Of a stretch of DNA of 45,509 nt, positions 38,116 to 44,755 are shown piece by piece (the stretch's first letter is position 1; each line of letters begins with the position of its first letter). A program made the translations under genes and the position numbers. The notes beneath the pieces were generated by a model that saw only the letters and a list, made by a program, of their open reading frames with translations, searched no databases and was not told the DNA's origin. The DNA lies in IMG/VR virus record IMGVR_UViG_3300034073_002048, positions 1 through 45,509 of that record, one strand, 5' to 3'. This stretch comes from a virus.

Positions 38116-38817
38116 TTAAAGAAATTCAGCCATATCAAACAATCGCGGAACAAAACCTCCTTGGTATGTCCCAGGAATAGGAATCAACGTATCTCCTGCA
38201 ATGTCAGCTCCCGGAAGTGAAGTGATGTTCTTGTACCAAGACTTCACGTACTTCTCTTCAATCGCGTCAAGGCGAATGATAACATGAAATCCTCCTCGTG
38301 TCTCAAGAATTTTTACAGCGTCTGGGTTGATGAAATTTCCAATCTGCTTCACAGTGGGTTCAATCTCAACGTTGTCAAAGTCTACATCAACAAACAGCTT
38401 TCGTCCAACGCTTTTGTGAATTGCTGTCAAGCTTTCTTGATAGACGTTAACATTCTGCTCCCCATCTGCAACAACGTCAGCAAGACGCTTTAGAAGCCAC
38501 TTGGCAGCTTTTGTTTGACTACGAGGGTTGATTGTCATGTAAGCAGCTAGAGCTTGTTGTGGAACTTCTATGCCTTTTACAGCATAGTTTCCAATTTCTG
38601 TTTCACATTGCTTTAGCTTCAATAGAAGGCGCTCACTCTTTGTTGTAAAACGAGCACACTGATGTTTGTCAGAATTGAATGTTCCAATTCCTAGCTCACG
38701 GATGTACTTGTCTCGTGCAAGCAGAGTTACGTAGTGACATTCCTCTTTCTCAAGAGGAGGAAGCCATTGTAGGAATTTGTTGAATTCCTGTTCGTCTACA
38801 ACTAGCTTGTAATTCAT
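38116..38817 (-). CDS. conserved phage protein with archaeo-eukaryotic-primase-like motifs
   Basis: 233 aa. KLFVDVDFDN (140-149) resembles the hhhDhD metal motif, ETRGGFHVII (172-181) the sGxGxHh motif and LIPIPGTYQGG (211-221) the PGT-containing third motif of AEP/PrimPol enzymes. The N-terminal 90 residues, with VTLLARDKYI and IEVPQQALAAYMTINPR, match a conserved phage family. Next to replication genes and with the helicase lacking a zinc finger, a priming role is attractive, but this rests on short motifs. Confidence 0.5.
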   Translation of the reverse strand: MNYKLVVDEQEFNKFLQWLPPLEKEECHYVTLLARDKYIRELGIGTFNSDKHQCARFTTKSERLLLKLKQCETEIGNYAVKGIEVPQQALAAYMTINPRSQTKAAKWLLKRLADVVADGEQNVNVYQESLTAIHKSVGRKLFVDVDFDNVEIEPTVKQIGNFINPDAVKILETRGGFHVIIRLDAIEEKYVKSWYKNITSLPGADIAGDTLIPIPGTYQGGFVPRLFDMAEFL

Positions 38818-38820
38818 ACT

Positions 38821-38997
38821 TTAACCTTTCAAGAAATAATTGTGCAATCCTGCACCGATTCTTTGCTTCTCAATCTTACCTTCTTTAACCATCTTCTTCA
38901 AGAGCTTGACAGTTTTCTCATTGCGATAGGACAATGGGTTATCTGGAACACCCCCTTTAGAAGCAATCACAGCTAAAATTGTTTCTTGTTTAACCAT
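38821..38997 (-). CDS. small winged-helix-like protein, 58 aa
   Basis: ATG 38997 follows AAGGAGTAAAAGA. KQETILAVIASKGGVP, then EKTVKLLKKMVKEGKIEKQR ends in a wing-like strand (HNYFLKG). The helix-turn-helix-wing order suggests DNA binding; weak evidence because of size. Confidence 0.5.
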   Translation of the reverse strand: MVKQETILAVIASKGGVPDNPLSYRNEKTVKLLKKMVKEGKIEKQRIGAGLHNYFLKG

Positions 38998-39001
38998 TCT
39001 T

Positions 39002-39247
39002 TTACTCCTTAAGGTCTTTATCGATCTTTGCAATCAGTTCTAGAATAACTGGACGAGTGTCTGTAAACCAATCGCTCTCACCACCATCTTCTTTGTTGGG
39101 TTGTTTTGCAAGCATGAATGCTGTATAGGCGACATCAATGATCCGAGGTGTCAGACGATTGTGTAAATCGTTCTGCAAAATATATGCAACAAGACCATCA
39201 AAAGAACTCTTCCAAGCCAGAGGGACTTCAGTTTCTGTGTATAGCAC
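39002..39247 (-). CDS. hypothetical protein, 81 aa
   Basis: GTG 39247 with AAAGGAGAAAGAA upstream, first gene after the leftward promoter at 39280-39309. VPLAWKSSFDGLVAYILQND and RPVILELIAKIDKDLKE; helical. Unrecognised. Confidence 0.6.
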   Translation of the reverse strand: MLYTETEVPLAWKSSFDGLVAYILQNDLHNRLTPRIIDVAYTAFMLAKQPNKEDGGESDWFTDTRPVILELIAKIDKDLKE

Positions 39248-39279
39248 TTCTTTCTCCTTTCAAATTATCAACAATACCT

Positions 39280-39309
39280 ATTGTACACCACTCATTGCCT
39301 ATCTGTCAA
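39280..39309 (-). promoter_or_regulatory. leftward promoter for the replication block
   Basis: Minus strand TTGACA (39309-39304), 18-base spacer, TACAAT (39285-39280), with GGTG before the -10. Confidence 0.6.
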
Positions 39310-39317
39310 CAACCTTC

Positions 39318-39353
39318 ACATTAGAATTTCTTAATCAACATTAGAATTTATTA
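39318..39353. repeat. two direct repeats, candidate operator
   Basis: ACATTAGAATTTCTTA (from 39318) and ACATTAGAATTTATTA (from 39338) are exactly 20 bases apart, two helical turns, between divergent promoters. Confidence 0.5.
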
Positions 39354-39360
39354 GGTACAT

Positions 39361-39384
39361 AACTACGTAGGACAGTACGTAGTT
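39361..39384. promoter_or_regulatory. 9-bp dyad upstream of the plus promoter
   Basis: AACTACGTA (39361-39369), 6-base gap, TACGTAGTT (39376-39384); perfect inverted repeat ending 3 bases before the -35 box. Confidence 0.55.
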
Positions 39385-39387
39385 CTA

Positions 39388-39415
39388 TTGACAAATGGAA
39401 AAACTGTGGTATACT
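39388..39415 (+). promoter_or_regulatory. strong plus promoter upstream of the structured region
   Basis: TTGACA (39388-39393), 16-base spacer, TATACT (39410-39415) preceded by TGTGG (extended -10). Confidence 0.75.
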
Positions 39416-39419
39416 TATA

Positions 39420-39910
39420 TCTATACATTGAACAAATGTAGCTCTTGTACTTCGGTGAAGATGTGTCTTAACAACATGCATCCGGACGGTCGGTACAAGT
39501 TCTATGCCCAAGGCGCGGATGGGGCTAAGTGTGATAGCTTCTGTAGTACGATGTACATATAAGTCTACAGAAGTGTGTGGGGCTGACAGATTTAACCTGC
39601 ACGAAGTATCGTTGTATTGTACCTGAAGATACAACTCTAGGCTAAACCTAGACAAATAACAGGCTCCGGGGGAATAGTTCTCTGGTGGGTTAGTTGCTTA
39701 CAATAAATTTATACCATGAGAGTGGTAGGGTTTATTGTATCTTCAAAAACTCACCAAGGGAATAATATACTAATAGATATAAGAATATTAATAGAGATAG
39801 ACTATAAAGATAGTACATTCTCTAACATACAATGTACCAAATAAACAACATCAAGGAAGAAAGAGCTAGAAGAACAAAGAATTCTTCAGTTCCTTCTTCC
39901 TTTTCTTGTT
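39420..39910 (+). ncRNA. candidate structured non-coding RNA, about 490 nt
   Basis: Downstream of the strong promoter and without a plus-strand ORF. Perfect inverted repeats in order: 39424-39440 (6 bp), 39444-39450/39493-39499 (7 bp, enclosing CTTC-GGT-GAAG), 39538-39546/39565-39573 (9 bp), 39611-39617/39629-39635 (7 bp), 39636-39641/39647-39652 (6 bp), 39699-39707/39731-39739 (9 bp, enclosing a 5-bp hairpin with TGAGAG loop) and 39813-39819/39831-39837 (7 bp). It ends in a terminator-like stem at 39853-39902. No known RNA family is recognised. Confidence 0.55.
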
Positions 39911-39916
39911 TTTGTG
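39853..39916 (+). terminator. terminator of the structured RNA
   Basis: AAGGAAGAA (39853-39861) pairs with TTCTTCCTT (39894-39902), enclosing GAAGAA/TTCTTC (39869-39874/39882-39887); followed by TTCTTGTTTTTG. Confidence 0.6.
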
Positions 39917-39925
39917 TGCTATGAT
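39917..39925 (+). promoter_or_regulatory. extended -10 promoter for the right-hand plus genes
   Basis: TGC-TATGAT (39917-39925) directly after the terminator; the -35 (TTCCTT, 39897-39902) is poor. The first ATG is at 39956. Confidence 0.5.
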
Positions 39926-39955
39926 ACGTTTATCCACTAACTTAAAGGAGGTTGT

Positions 39956-40339
39956 ATGGAAATTAGTAAGGATTTTAAAGAATGGCTGAGTCAGTATGGT
40001 CATGATTATTCAGAGAGAAACACAGTAGAGCGACGAGAGTATATAAGTAGCACTAACTTGTTTGACGGCAAGACACTTTCGGAGGTGATTCTAAGTGCCA
40101 AGGCATTAATGGCTGAATACGGTGATGTAACCTATGAAGAACATTGGACAGGGTATGAAGATATGTCGCCTTCTTTGGTTTGGTATGCAGAAGAGACAGA
40201 TGAGGAATACTCTGATAGGATTGAAGGGCTTCACAATACTTATCTGAAGCAATGTGCTGAAGAGAAGAAACGTAAAGAACGAGAGAAGCTTGAAGAAGAA
40301 ATGAAAGCTATTCAAAATAAGTTGAATGCTTTGAAGTAA
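39956..40339 (+). CDS. hypothetical protein, 127 aa
   Basis: AAAGGAGGTTGT precedes the ATG. N-terminal FKEWLSQYGHDYSERN; C-terminal coiled coil rich in Lys/Glu (AEEKKRKEREKLEEEMKAIQ). Unrecognised. First gene of the right-hand plus block. Confidence 0.65.
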   Translation: MEISKDFKEWLSQYGHDYSERNTVERREYISSTNLFDGKTLSEVILSAKALMAEYGDVTYEEHWTGYEDMSPSLVWYAEETDEEYSDRIEGLHNTYLKQCAEEKKRKEREKLEEEMKAIQNKLNALK

Positions 40340-40358
40340 ACTTAATAAAGGAGTGAAC

Positions 40359-40562
40359 ATGAAGTTTAAGAAATCTTACACAAATGATACAACCATAACT
40401 GAGGATGTTTATGACAACAGTTATCCTAAAGAGCCTATAGGAGGTACAAATCCGTATTGGTGTTGTACTAGTTGTGGAAAAAGTGATCCAGCAATCAATG
40501 GTAGGTTGCAAAATCATCACACGTGGTGTGAATACAGGTTGCGTAAAGAATCAGAAATTTGA
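40359..40562 (+). CDS. small zinc-ribbon-like protein, 67 aa
   Basis: AAAGGAGTGAAC before ATG 40359. WCCTSCGKSD (CxxC) and NHHTWC supply four candidate zinc ligands 20 residues apart. Nucleic acid or protein binding is possible; unproven. Confidence 0.5.
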   Translation: MKFKKSYTNDTTITEDVYDNSYPKEPIGGTNPYWCCTSCGKSDPAINGRLQNHHTWCEYRLRKESEI

Positions 40563-40596
40563 TAGGATACACTCATCACTTAACAAAGGAGAGACT

Positions 40597-40908
40597 ATGA
40601 AACTTACTATCTATTCATTCAAGACATATGAAGATTTTCAAACCCTTAAAGGTGAATTTAACCATCTTGGGTATGATGTTATGTACAACATTTATGGAGC
40701 CTATGTGCGCCATTCCGAAGAAGCTGTGAAGTACTTCACTTCAATCACAGAAGGTGTTTCAACACAGGAAATCTTGTGCAACAATGGAGACATGGTGAAT
40801 TACATGCTCGGTTGGTGCGAAGACAATGGTTGGGATGCGGAGGTTGTGTACTGTTCTGAAGGTAAAATTGATACAGCTCCTATGGTAGATGGTTTCTTGA
40901 CAAACTGA
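40597..40908 (+). CDS. hypothetical protein, 103 aa
   Basis: AAAGGAGAGACT precedes ATG 40597. MKLTIYSFKTYEDFQTLKG then NHLGYDVMYNIYG; small alpha/beta domain. Unrecognised. Confidence 0.6.
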   Translation: MKLTIYSFKTYEDFQTLKGEFNHLGYDVMYNIYGAYVRHSEEAVKYFTSITEGVSTQEILCNNGDMVNYMLGWCEDNGWDAEVVYCSEGKIDTAPMVDGFLTN

Positions 40909-40926
40909 CCTTATGGTTGGTATATT
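40897..40926 (+). promoter_or_regulatory. sigma70-type promoter
   Basis: TTGACA (40897-40902), 18-base spacer, TATATT (40921-40926) preceded by TGG. Overlaps the end of the upstream gene. Confidence 0.55.
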
Positions 40927-40945
40927 CCAGAATAAAGGAGAAAAC

Positions 40946-41377
40946 ATGCAGCACATCGCTATGATAGAAAGGAAAGAAGAGACTTCTTGGTTTCCTAAGA
41001 TTGGTGTTTATGATTTCAATCATTGGTATCCTAAATCTAAAGTTAAGAAGTGGTTGAAGAAATCAATCGAGAGGTTTCTAATGAAACAGAAGATTGAGTA
41101 TAATGAAGCAACTGTGAAGTTCAAGAACATTAGGATTGATGAAGACAATATTCTTGCTCAACTTAAAATCTCTTCTGATGTACTTTACAAAGCTCACATG
41201 GAAGCTAGACACATCTTGATTGGCAGGGACAGATATTATGAACTGGTTGGAGAGATTGGACAAATGTTTACAGTTTCTGCAAACTATCAAGACAGATTTG
41301 AAGTGTTTGGAATGAAAGTTACATTTGTTCCATGGATGGAAGGTGTTCTTATTTTACCAAAGGATTTTAAATGCTAA
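40946..41377 (+). CDS. hypothetical protein, 143 aa
   Basis: ATG 40946 after AAAGGAGAAAAC. Basic, with KSKVKKWLKKSIERFLMKQK; a beta-rich C-terminal half (VFGMKVTFVPWMEGVLIL). Unrecognised. Confidence 0.65.
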   Translation: MQHIAMIERKEETSWFPKIGVYDFNHWYPKSKVKKWLKKSIERFLMKQKIEYNEATVKFKNIRIDEDNILAQLKISSDVLYKAHMEARHILIGRDRYYELVGEIGQMFTVSANYQDRFEVFGMKVTFVPWMEGVLILPKDFKC

Positions 41378-41655
41378 CAGTTCCAAAAACACTTGAAGAA
41401 TTTGCAAAAGCAAATAACAAATCAGTAGAAGTTGTCAAACGTGAGCTTTTCAGTTATATCGATATGTTGATGGAAATGAATATTTCGGCGGAGGTGTTGG
41501 ATTGTGGACTCTATCATAACCACATACACAATTCTCCGAAGAATATGGTAGACTCCCATAAAGCTTTGTTATTTGCAAAGTATGACCACCTTTGTGGAAA
41601 TATCCCAGAACCGTCTGGACCGAGCATTATTTTTGTTTATCATGAGGAGATTTAA
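41371..41655 (+). CDS. hypothetical protein, 94 aa
   Basis: Overlaps the previous gene by 7 bases. MLTVPKTLEEFAKANNKSVE; ends SIIFVYHEEI. Unrecognised. Confidence 0.55.
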   Translation: MLTVPKTLEEFAKANNKSVEVVKRELFSYIDMLMEMNISAEVLDCGLYHNHIHNSPKNMVDSHKALLFAKYDHLCGNIPEPSGPSIIFVYHEEI

Positions 41656-41846
41656 TGACCAATGAGCAAATGAAAATCCGTCTCAAATCTCTTGAGAAAG
41701 CTCTTGAAATTTCTGAAAAAGATGCTGACAGATATCGCTGGCTTAAGGAATGTGGATTGGTTAATTGGTTATCATTCCTTGAATTCTCTGCAGGTCAGGA
41801 TGTAGATGTAGCTATCGATTTTATTAGATACAGCGGGGATCAATAG
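41655..41846 (+). CDS. conserved phage protein of the 'DxDRYRWLK' type, 63 aa
   Basis: KDADRYRWLKECGLVNW followed by VDVAIDFIRYS matches a widespread small phage and prophage family of unknown function in which D-R-Y-R-W-L is conserved. TAATG overlap with the previous gene. Confidence 0.6.
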   Translation: MTNEQMKIRLKSLEKALEISEKDADRYRWLKECGLVNWLSFLEFSAGQDVDVAIDFIRYSGDQ

Positions 41847-41847
41847 C

Positions 41848-42078
41848 ATGGTCTTATCTGGAAAAGCAAAAGAGCAACAGAATGCAGCCTATCTTTGGAA
41901 ATTACGTATAGAAGACCGTGGAATTGACGCAGCAATATGTGACAAATACCCAGATCTGTTTACTGAAGATGAGGAGTTGTACTCTGCACATTCCCAATAC
42001 TTAGATGCAATTGAAAAGATAAATTCACGGATGAAGGTGCTTTCGATTACATCAGGAAAATCACTGAAGGATCTATAA
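41848..42078 (+). CDS. hypothetical protein, 76 aa
   Basis: Helical (KAKEQQNAAYLWKLRIEDRG). Its TAA overlaps the next ATG. Unrecognised. Confidence 0.55.
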   Translation: MVLSGKAKEQQNAAYLWKLRIEDRGIDAAICDKYPDLFTEDEELYSAHSQYLDAIEKINSRMKVLSITSGKSLKDL

Positions 42079-42260
42079 TGGATTTTGAAAATATTATTTT
42101 GGAAGAGCAATCTAGATATTTCAAAGATGGGTTCTATTCGTTTAGAAATACAGGAAAAATTGTTCTTCCTGATGGGGAAGGACAGGAGGCTATTGAAGAA
42201 TATGTTTTAGGATTTGAATACGGGAATTATTACTTCAATGACGAGGAGAATGACTATTAA
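42078..42260 (+). CDS. hypothetical acidic protein, 60 aa
   Basis: MDFENIILEEQSRYFKDGFY; ends NYYFNDEENDY. Unrecognised. Confidence 0.55.
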   Translation: MDFENIILEEQSRYFKDGFYSFRNTGKIVLPDGEGQEAIEEYVLGFEYGNYYFNDEENDY

Positions 42261-42261
42261 A

Positions 42262-42588
42262 ATGACAACCTATGAATACCTACTAGACAGAAAGAACAAC
42301 AATCTTCCTGTTGTTCCTGAATGAATTGTCTGTGCTGCGAATAGAAAAGGAATTGTACTTTTATTATCTGTACGCCACTGGGATGTGGAAATGATGCTAC
42401 AATACGACAGATACAAGCATGCAGGAGGGGAATATGATATAGATCATTTTGAAGAAGGCTTCTATACGAATTGGCATCGCTTTGTTTCTCGTGAAGAAGC
42501 TATGAAGATTGCTAAAGAACAAGGACAAATTTATCGTCCAGAAGGAACACACAACCCTGATGTGCTGTATAGTGAGTGTTTGTATTGA
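42262..42588 (+). pseudogene. conserved phage protein interrupted by an in-frame TGA
   Basis: ATG 42262 opens 20 codons (ending PVVPE) to TGA 42322-42324. The same frame then continues IVCAANRKGIVLLLSVRHWD, FEEGFYTNWHRFVSREEAM, IAKEQGQIYRPEG and LYSECLY to TGA 42588. The order 'IVCAA ... RHxD ... EGF ... F-V-x-R-x-E-A ... G-Q-I ... L-Y-S-E-x-L-Y' is a known small phage family, so the two halves belong together. One substitution (for example CGA to TGA) would explain the stop. A GTG at 42385 could restart, but no ribosome site is seen. Confidence 0.65.
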
Positions 42589-42600
42589 AAGGAATTTGAA

Positions 42601-42765
42601 ATGTCGGTAAACTATGTTGTCGCACTACTTATGTTGGAGATTTGGAGTGTGGAAAAGATTGACAAACGACTTCCACGGAAATACTATAACAGATGTGCTT
42701 TGTATAGAAAAACCCGTGGCATTGTGCTGCATGATCGTGCCATGAATGGAGAGTTTGATGTATAA
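42601..42765 (+). CDS. hypothetical protein, 54 aa
   Basis: GAAAGGAATTTGAA precedes the ATG. MSVNYVVALLMLEIWSVEKI then basic residues (KRLPRKYYNRCALYRKTRG). Unrecognised. Confidence 0.5.
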   Translation: MSVNYVVALLMLEIWSVEKIDKRLPRKYYNRCALYRKTRGIVLHDRAMNGEFDV

Positions 42766-42946
42766 TTTACCCTACGACTACGCACGTTGTAATGGAACAA
42801 CAAATGAAACATGCTCAGACTGCATGCGTAAGCTGTCTCCAGGACGTGCTGTGTGGCAATCTTTCATTTCTGTTGCTCCAGAAGATAACGGACAATGCAA
42901 GTACAAGATTTCTGTAGAACAATGGACAGGAGAGAAACATGAGTAA
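42758..42946 (+). CDS. small Cys-rich phage protein, 62 aa
   Basis: ATG 42758 after GGAGAGTTTG. YDYARCNGTTNETCSDCMRK gives a C-x7-C-x2-C pattern found in a family of short phage proteins, possibly zinc-binding. Overlaps both neighbours. Confidence 0.55.
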   Translation: MYNLPYDYARCNGTTNETCSDCMRKLSPGRAVWQSFISVAPEDNGQCKYKISVEQWTGEKHE

Positions 42947-43142
42947 CAATCTAACAACAGCAGAATATTTGCTTAAGCAGCTTACCAACGCTCTTGACAA
43001 TGCATTCATTTCCACATGGCAAAGTACACATGCTTGGCAAGCACAACTGGATGAAGCTAAACAGTACCTATATGAAAAAGAGAACGCAGAGGAAATCAAA
43101 TCCACATTGAAGTCACTAGGTAAGGATGTCAAGCATGATTAA
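42939..43142 (+). CDS. hypothetical helical protein, 67 aa
   Basis: MSNNLTTAEYLLKQLTNALD then WQAQLDEAKQYLYEKENAEE; all helical. ACAGGAGAGAAAC upstream. Unrecognised. Confidence 0.55.
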   Translation: MSNNLTTAEYLLKQLTNALDNAFISTWQSTHAWQAQLDEAKQYLYEKENAEEIKSTLKSLGKDVKHD

Positions 43143-43500
43143 ACCTATTTGGTCGAAGGCTCCAGAATGGGCTTCCTACTTCGTAGAGCTTGAAGGCGGA
43201 CGAGTGTTCTGGTCTGACAAGGAGTATTCTGGTAGAATTGGGTTTAACCTGAACGAGTCTCTCCCTGCTATTGTTCTCCCAGATGTAGAGGATTCTAATG
43301 AATTCTTCTCCCTACGTGTGGTACAATGCACTCCACGTCCTAAATGGAAAACATTGATTCATTTCAAGTGGGATGGAGTAGTGGTAACATACGAGGCTGA
43401 AGGAAAGCTTACACATTCTACTGTAAAACGTCAGCTAATGGATGAAATGGGAGTTGACGCAAGCATTCGTGTTATGCTAGAATACATTGAAATTGTTTAA
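43135..43500 (+). CDS. hypothetical protein, 121 aa
   Basis: ATG 43135 preferred (AAGGATG 8 bases upstream); ATG 43126 is also possible. MIKPIWSKAPEWASYFVELE; WKTLIHFKWDGVVVTYEAEG. Unrecognised. Confidence 0.6.
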   Translation: MIKPIWSKAPEWASYFVELEGGRVFWSDKEYSGRIGFNLNESLPAIVLPDVEDSNEFFSLRVVQCTPRPKWKTLIHFKWDGVVVTYEAEGKLTHSTVKRQLMDEMGVDASIRVMLEYIEIV

Positions 43501-43511
43501 AGGAGAATGAA

Positions 43512-43676
43512 ATGGTAGAAGTATTGGTTTGGATGCTTATTCATACTTCAAGTCCTTACGGAATCGTAAACAATCTTGGAAATTTTAAGACCAAAGAACA
43601 ATGCGAGAGTGTGGGAAAGCAAATTAAAAGAGGAGACTATTCTTGTATCCAAGCAAACATCCTTGTCCTGCGCTAA
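43512..43676 (+). CDS. hypothetical protein, 54 aa
   Basis: AAAGGAGAATGAA precedes the ATG. MVEVLVWMLIHTSSPYGIVN; two Cys (EQCESVGKQ, YSCIQAN). The pattern resembles short secreted or Cys-paired phage proteins; unproven. Confidence 0.5.
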   Translation: MVEVLVWMLIHTSSPYGIVNNLGNFKTKEQCESVGKQIKRGDYSCIQANILVLR

Positions 43677-43682
43677 AACGCT

Positions 43683-43696
43683 CTTAAAACGTTTTA
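43683..43696. repeat. 14-bp perfect palindrome
   Basis: TTAAAACGTTTTAA in the 114-base gap between the 43676 stop and the next gene; candidate protein-binding site. Confidence 0.4.
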
Positions 43697-43790
43697 AATA
43701 GCTTGTTAGTACGTAGCCTTTGGTTGTGTTAAAATAAGCGTTTCTAGGCTGTTCTAGCCGTGTTAAAAGTCATTTTGAAAGGAGAATTAA

Positions 43791-43997
43791 GTGAAAGTAT
43801 TCAAGATTAAGATTATTTATAAGTCTGGTGCTACTCATGAGTTCTTGGCTAAGAAGTTTGAATATGAAGGATTTGCAGTGGGTGGTAAAGTGACTTGGAA
43901 GACTTACTCTATGGAAAATCAGCCGCTGCTTTTTGGTCTAGACGATGTCGCTGCTATATGGCAAGTCGGTGTGTTGGAAGTTGGAGATAATTCTTGA
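43791..43997 (+). CDS. hypothetical protein, 68 aa
   Basis: GTG 43791 with GAAAGGAGAATTAA upstream. KVFKIKIIYKSGATHEFLAK, beta-rich, ending VGVLEVGDNS. Unrecognised. Confidence 0.55.
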   Translation: MKVFKIKIIYKSGATHEFLAKKFEYEGFAVGGKVTWKTYSMENQPLLFGLDDVAAIWQVGVLEVGDNS

Positions 43998-44012
43998 CTA
44001 AAGAATAGGGAA

Positions 44013-44066
44013 ATAACACAGCCCTTTAAATTTGTGTTATAATTCAGGTATAACAAGTGTTGTTAT
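44013..44066 (+). promoter_or_regulatory. promoter with overlapping ATAACA dyads
   Basis: -10 TATAAT at 44038-44043 with TGT before it (TG-N-TATAAT). Two inverted pairs, ATAACACA/TGTGTTAT (44013-44020/44033-44040) and ATAACA/TGTTAT (44050-44055/44061-44066), overlap the -10 and the likely start site. The ATG is at 44088. Confidence 0.55.
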
Positions 44067-44087
44067 GTTTTAACGTAAAGGAGAAAA

Positions 44088-44276
44088 ATGTTTTCAACTC
44101 TATTGAATGATAACTACAACAAGGTTGTAGAAGCTTTTAAAGACTGGGAAGATGAGTATCGCAAAGACCCAACTTCATTTCTGACTCCAAAGGAATGCGA
44201 GAAGATGGAAGTTGCAGATATTAGTGAACAACGTGCGATTGCATTCATTGCATATGTACGTCAACGTGAAGATTAA
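44088..44276 (+). CDS. hypothetical protein, 62 aa
   Basis: AAAGGAGAAAA precedes the ATG. MFSTLLNDNYNKVVEAFKDW; small acidic helical protein. Unrecognised. Confidence 0.6.
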   Translation: MFSTLLNDNYNKVVEAFKDWEDEYRKDPTSFLTPKECEKMEVADISEQRAIAFIAYVRQRED

Positions 44277-44293
44277 ATTAAAGGAGAAAGTAA

Positions 44294-44476
44294 ATGAAGA
44301 GTGTAAATGAGCTGCGTATTCCAGCTTATGCTGTTGTGAATGTTGATACGAAGAAGGTGGTACATCTGGCTTATAGTCGTGAAGAAGGTCGTGTAGAACT
44401 TCAAGACCGCAAGACACGGTTTACAGAGTACAATTACAAGCTGTTGAAGCTTGCCCCAGAAAAGTTCGTTCGTTGA
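44294..44476 (+). CDS. hypothetical protein, 60 aa
   Basis: AAAGGAGAAAGTAA precedes the ATG. MKSVNELRIPAYAVVNVDTK then beta strands and basic end. Unrecognised. Confidence 0.55.
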   Translation: MKSVNELRIPAYAVVNVDTKKVVHLAYSREEGRVELQDRKTRFTEYNYKLLKLAPEKFVR

Positions 44477-44502
44477 ATGGGTTGTTCATTAAAGGAGATT
44501 TA

Positions 44503-44727
44503 ATGTTTAAGATGAAAAGAAAGTTTGTTGTGGAGCTTACATACAAGCAATACAACGAGCTGTGTAAGCGGGCTGAAAAGAATCCGAAAGGTGATGACGC
44601 AGATTTCAACCCAATGGACTACTCTGGTGGCAATTTTGATGATTGCTACTACCTTGGACGAGAAGATGGCGATATTGATGCAGCACGAGAAGTTCTGTCT
44701 CTATTGACAGAAGAAATTGAAGATTAA
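44503..44727 (+). CDS. hypothetical protein, 74 aa
   Basis: ATG 44503 after AAAGGAGATTTA. MFKMKRKFVVELTYKQYNEL; acidic second half (YYLGREDGDIDAAREVLSLL). Unrecognised. Confidence 0.55.
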   Translation: MFKMKRKFVVELTYKQYNELCKRAEKNPKGDDADFNPMDYSGGNFDDCYYLGREDGDIDAAREVLSLLTEEIED

Positions 44728-44755
44728 AGTTTAAACAGAGAAGGAAATTAAGAAA

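Noticed and set aside
39341-39655. Minus-strand 104-aa ORF across the structured region
   Set aside because: No ribosome site, odd composition (many Ser, Thr, His, Arg), and the stretch is better explained by paired arms downstream of a plus promoter.
43676-43790. TG-T-TAAAAT box near 43733 as a promoter for the 43791 gene
   Set aside because: The box fits the extended -10 pattern, but no acceptable -35 is present and the region is AT-rich enough for chance matches; left unlisted as a feature.
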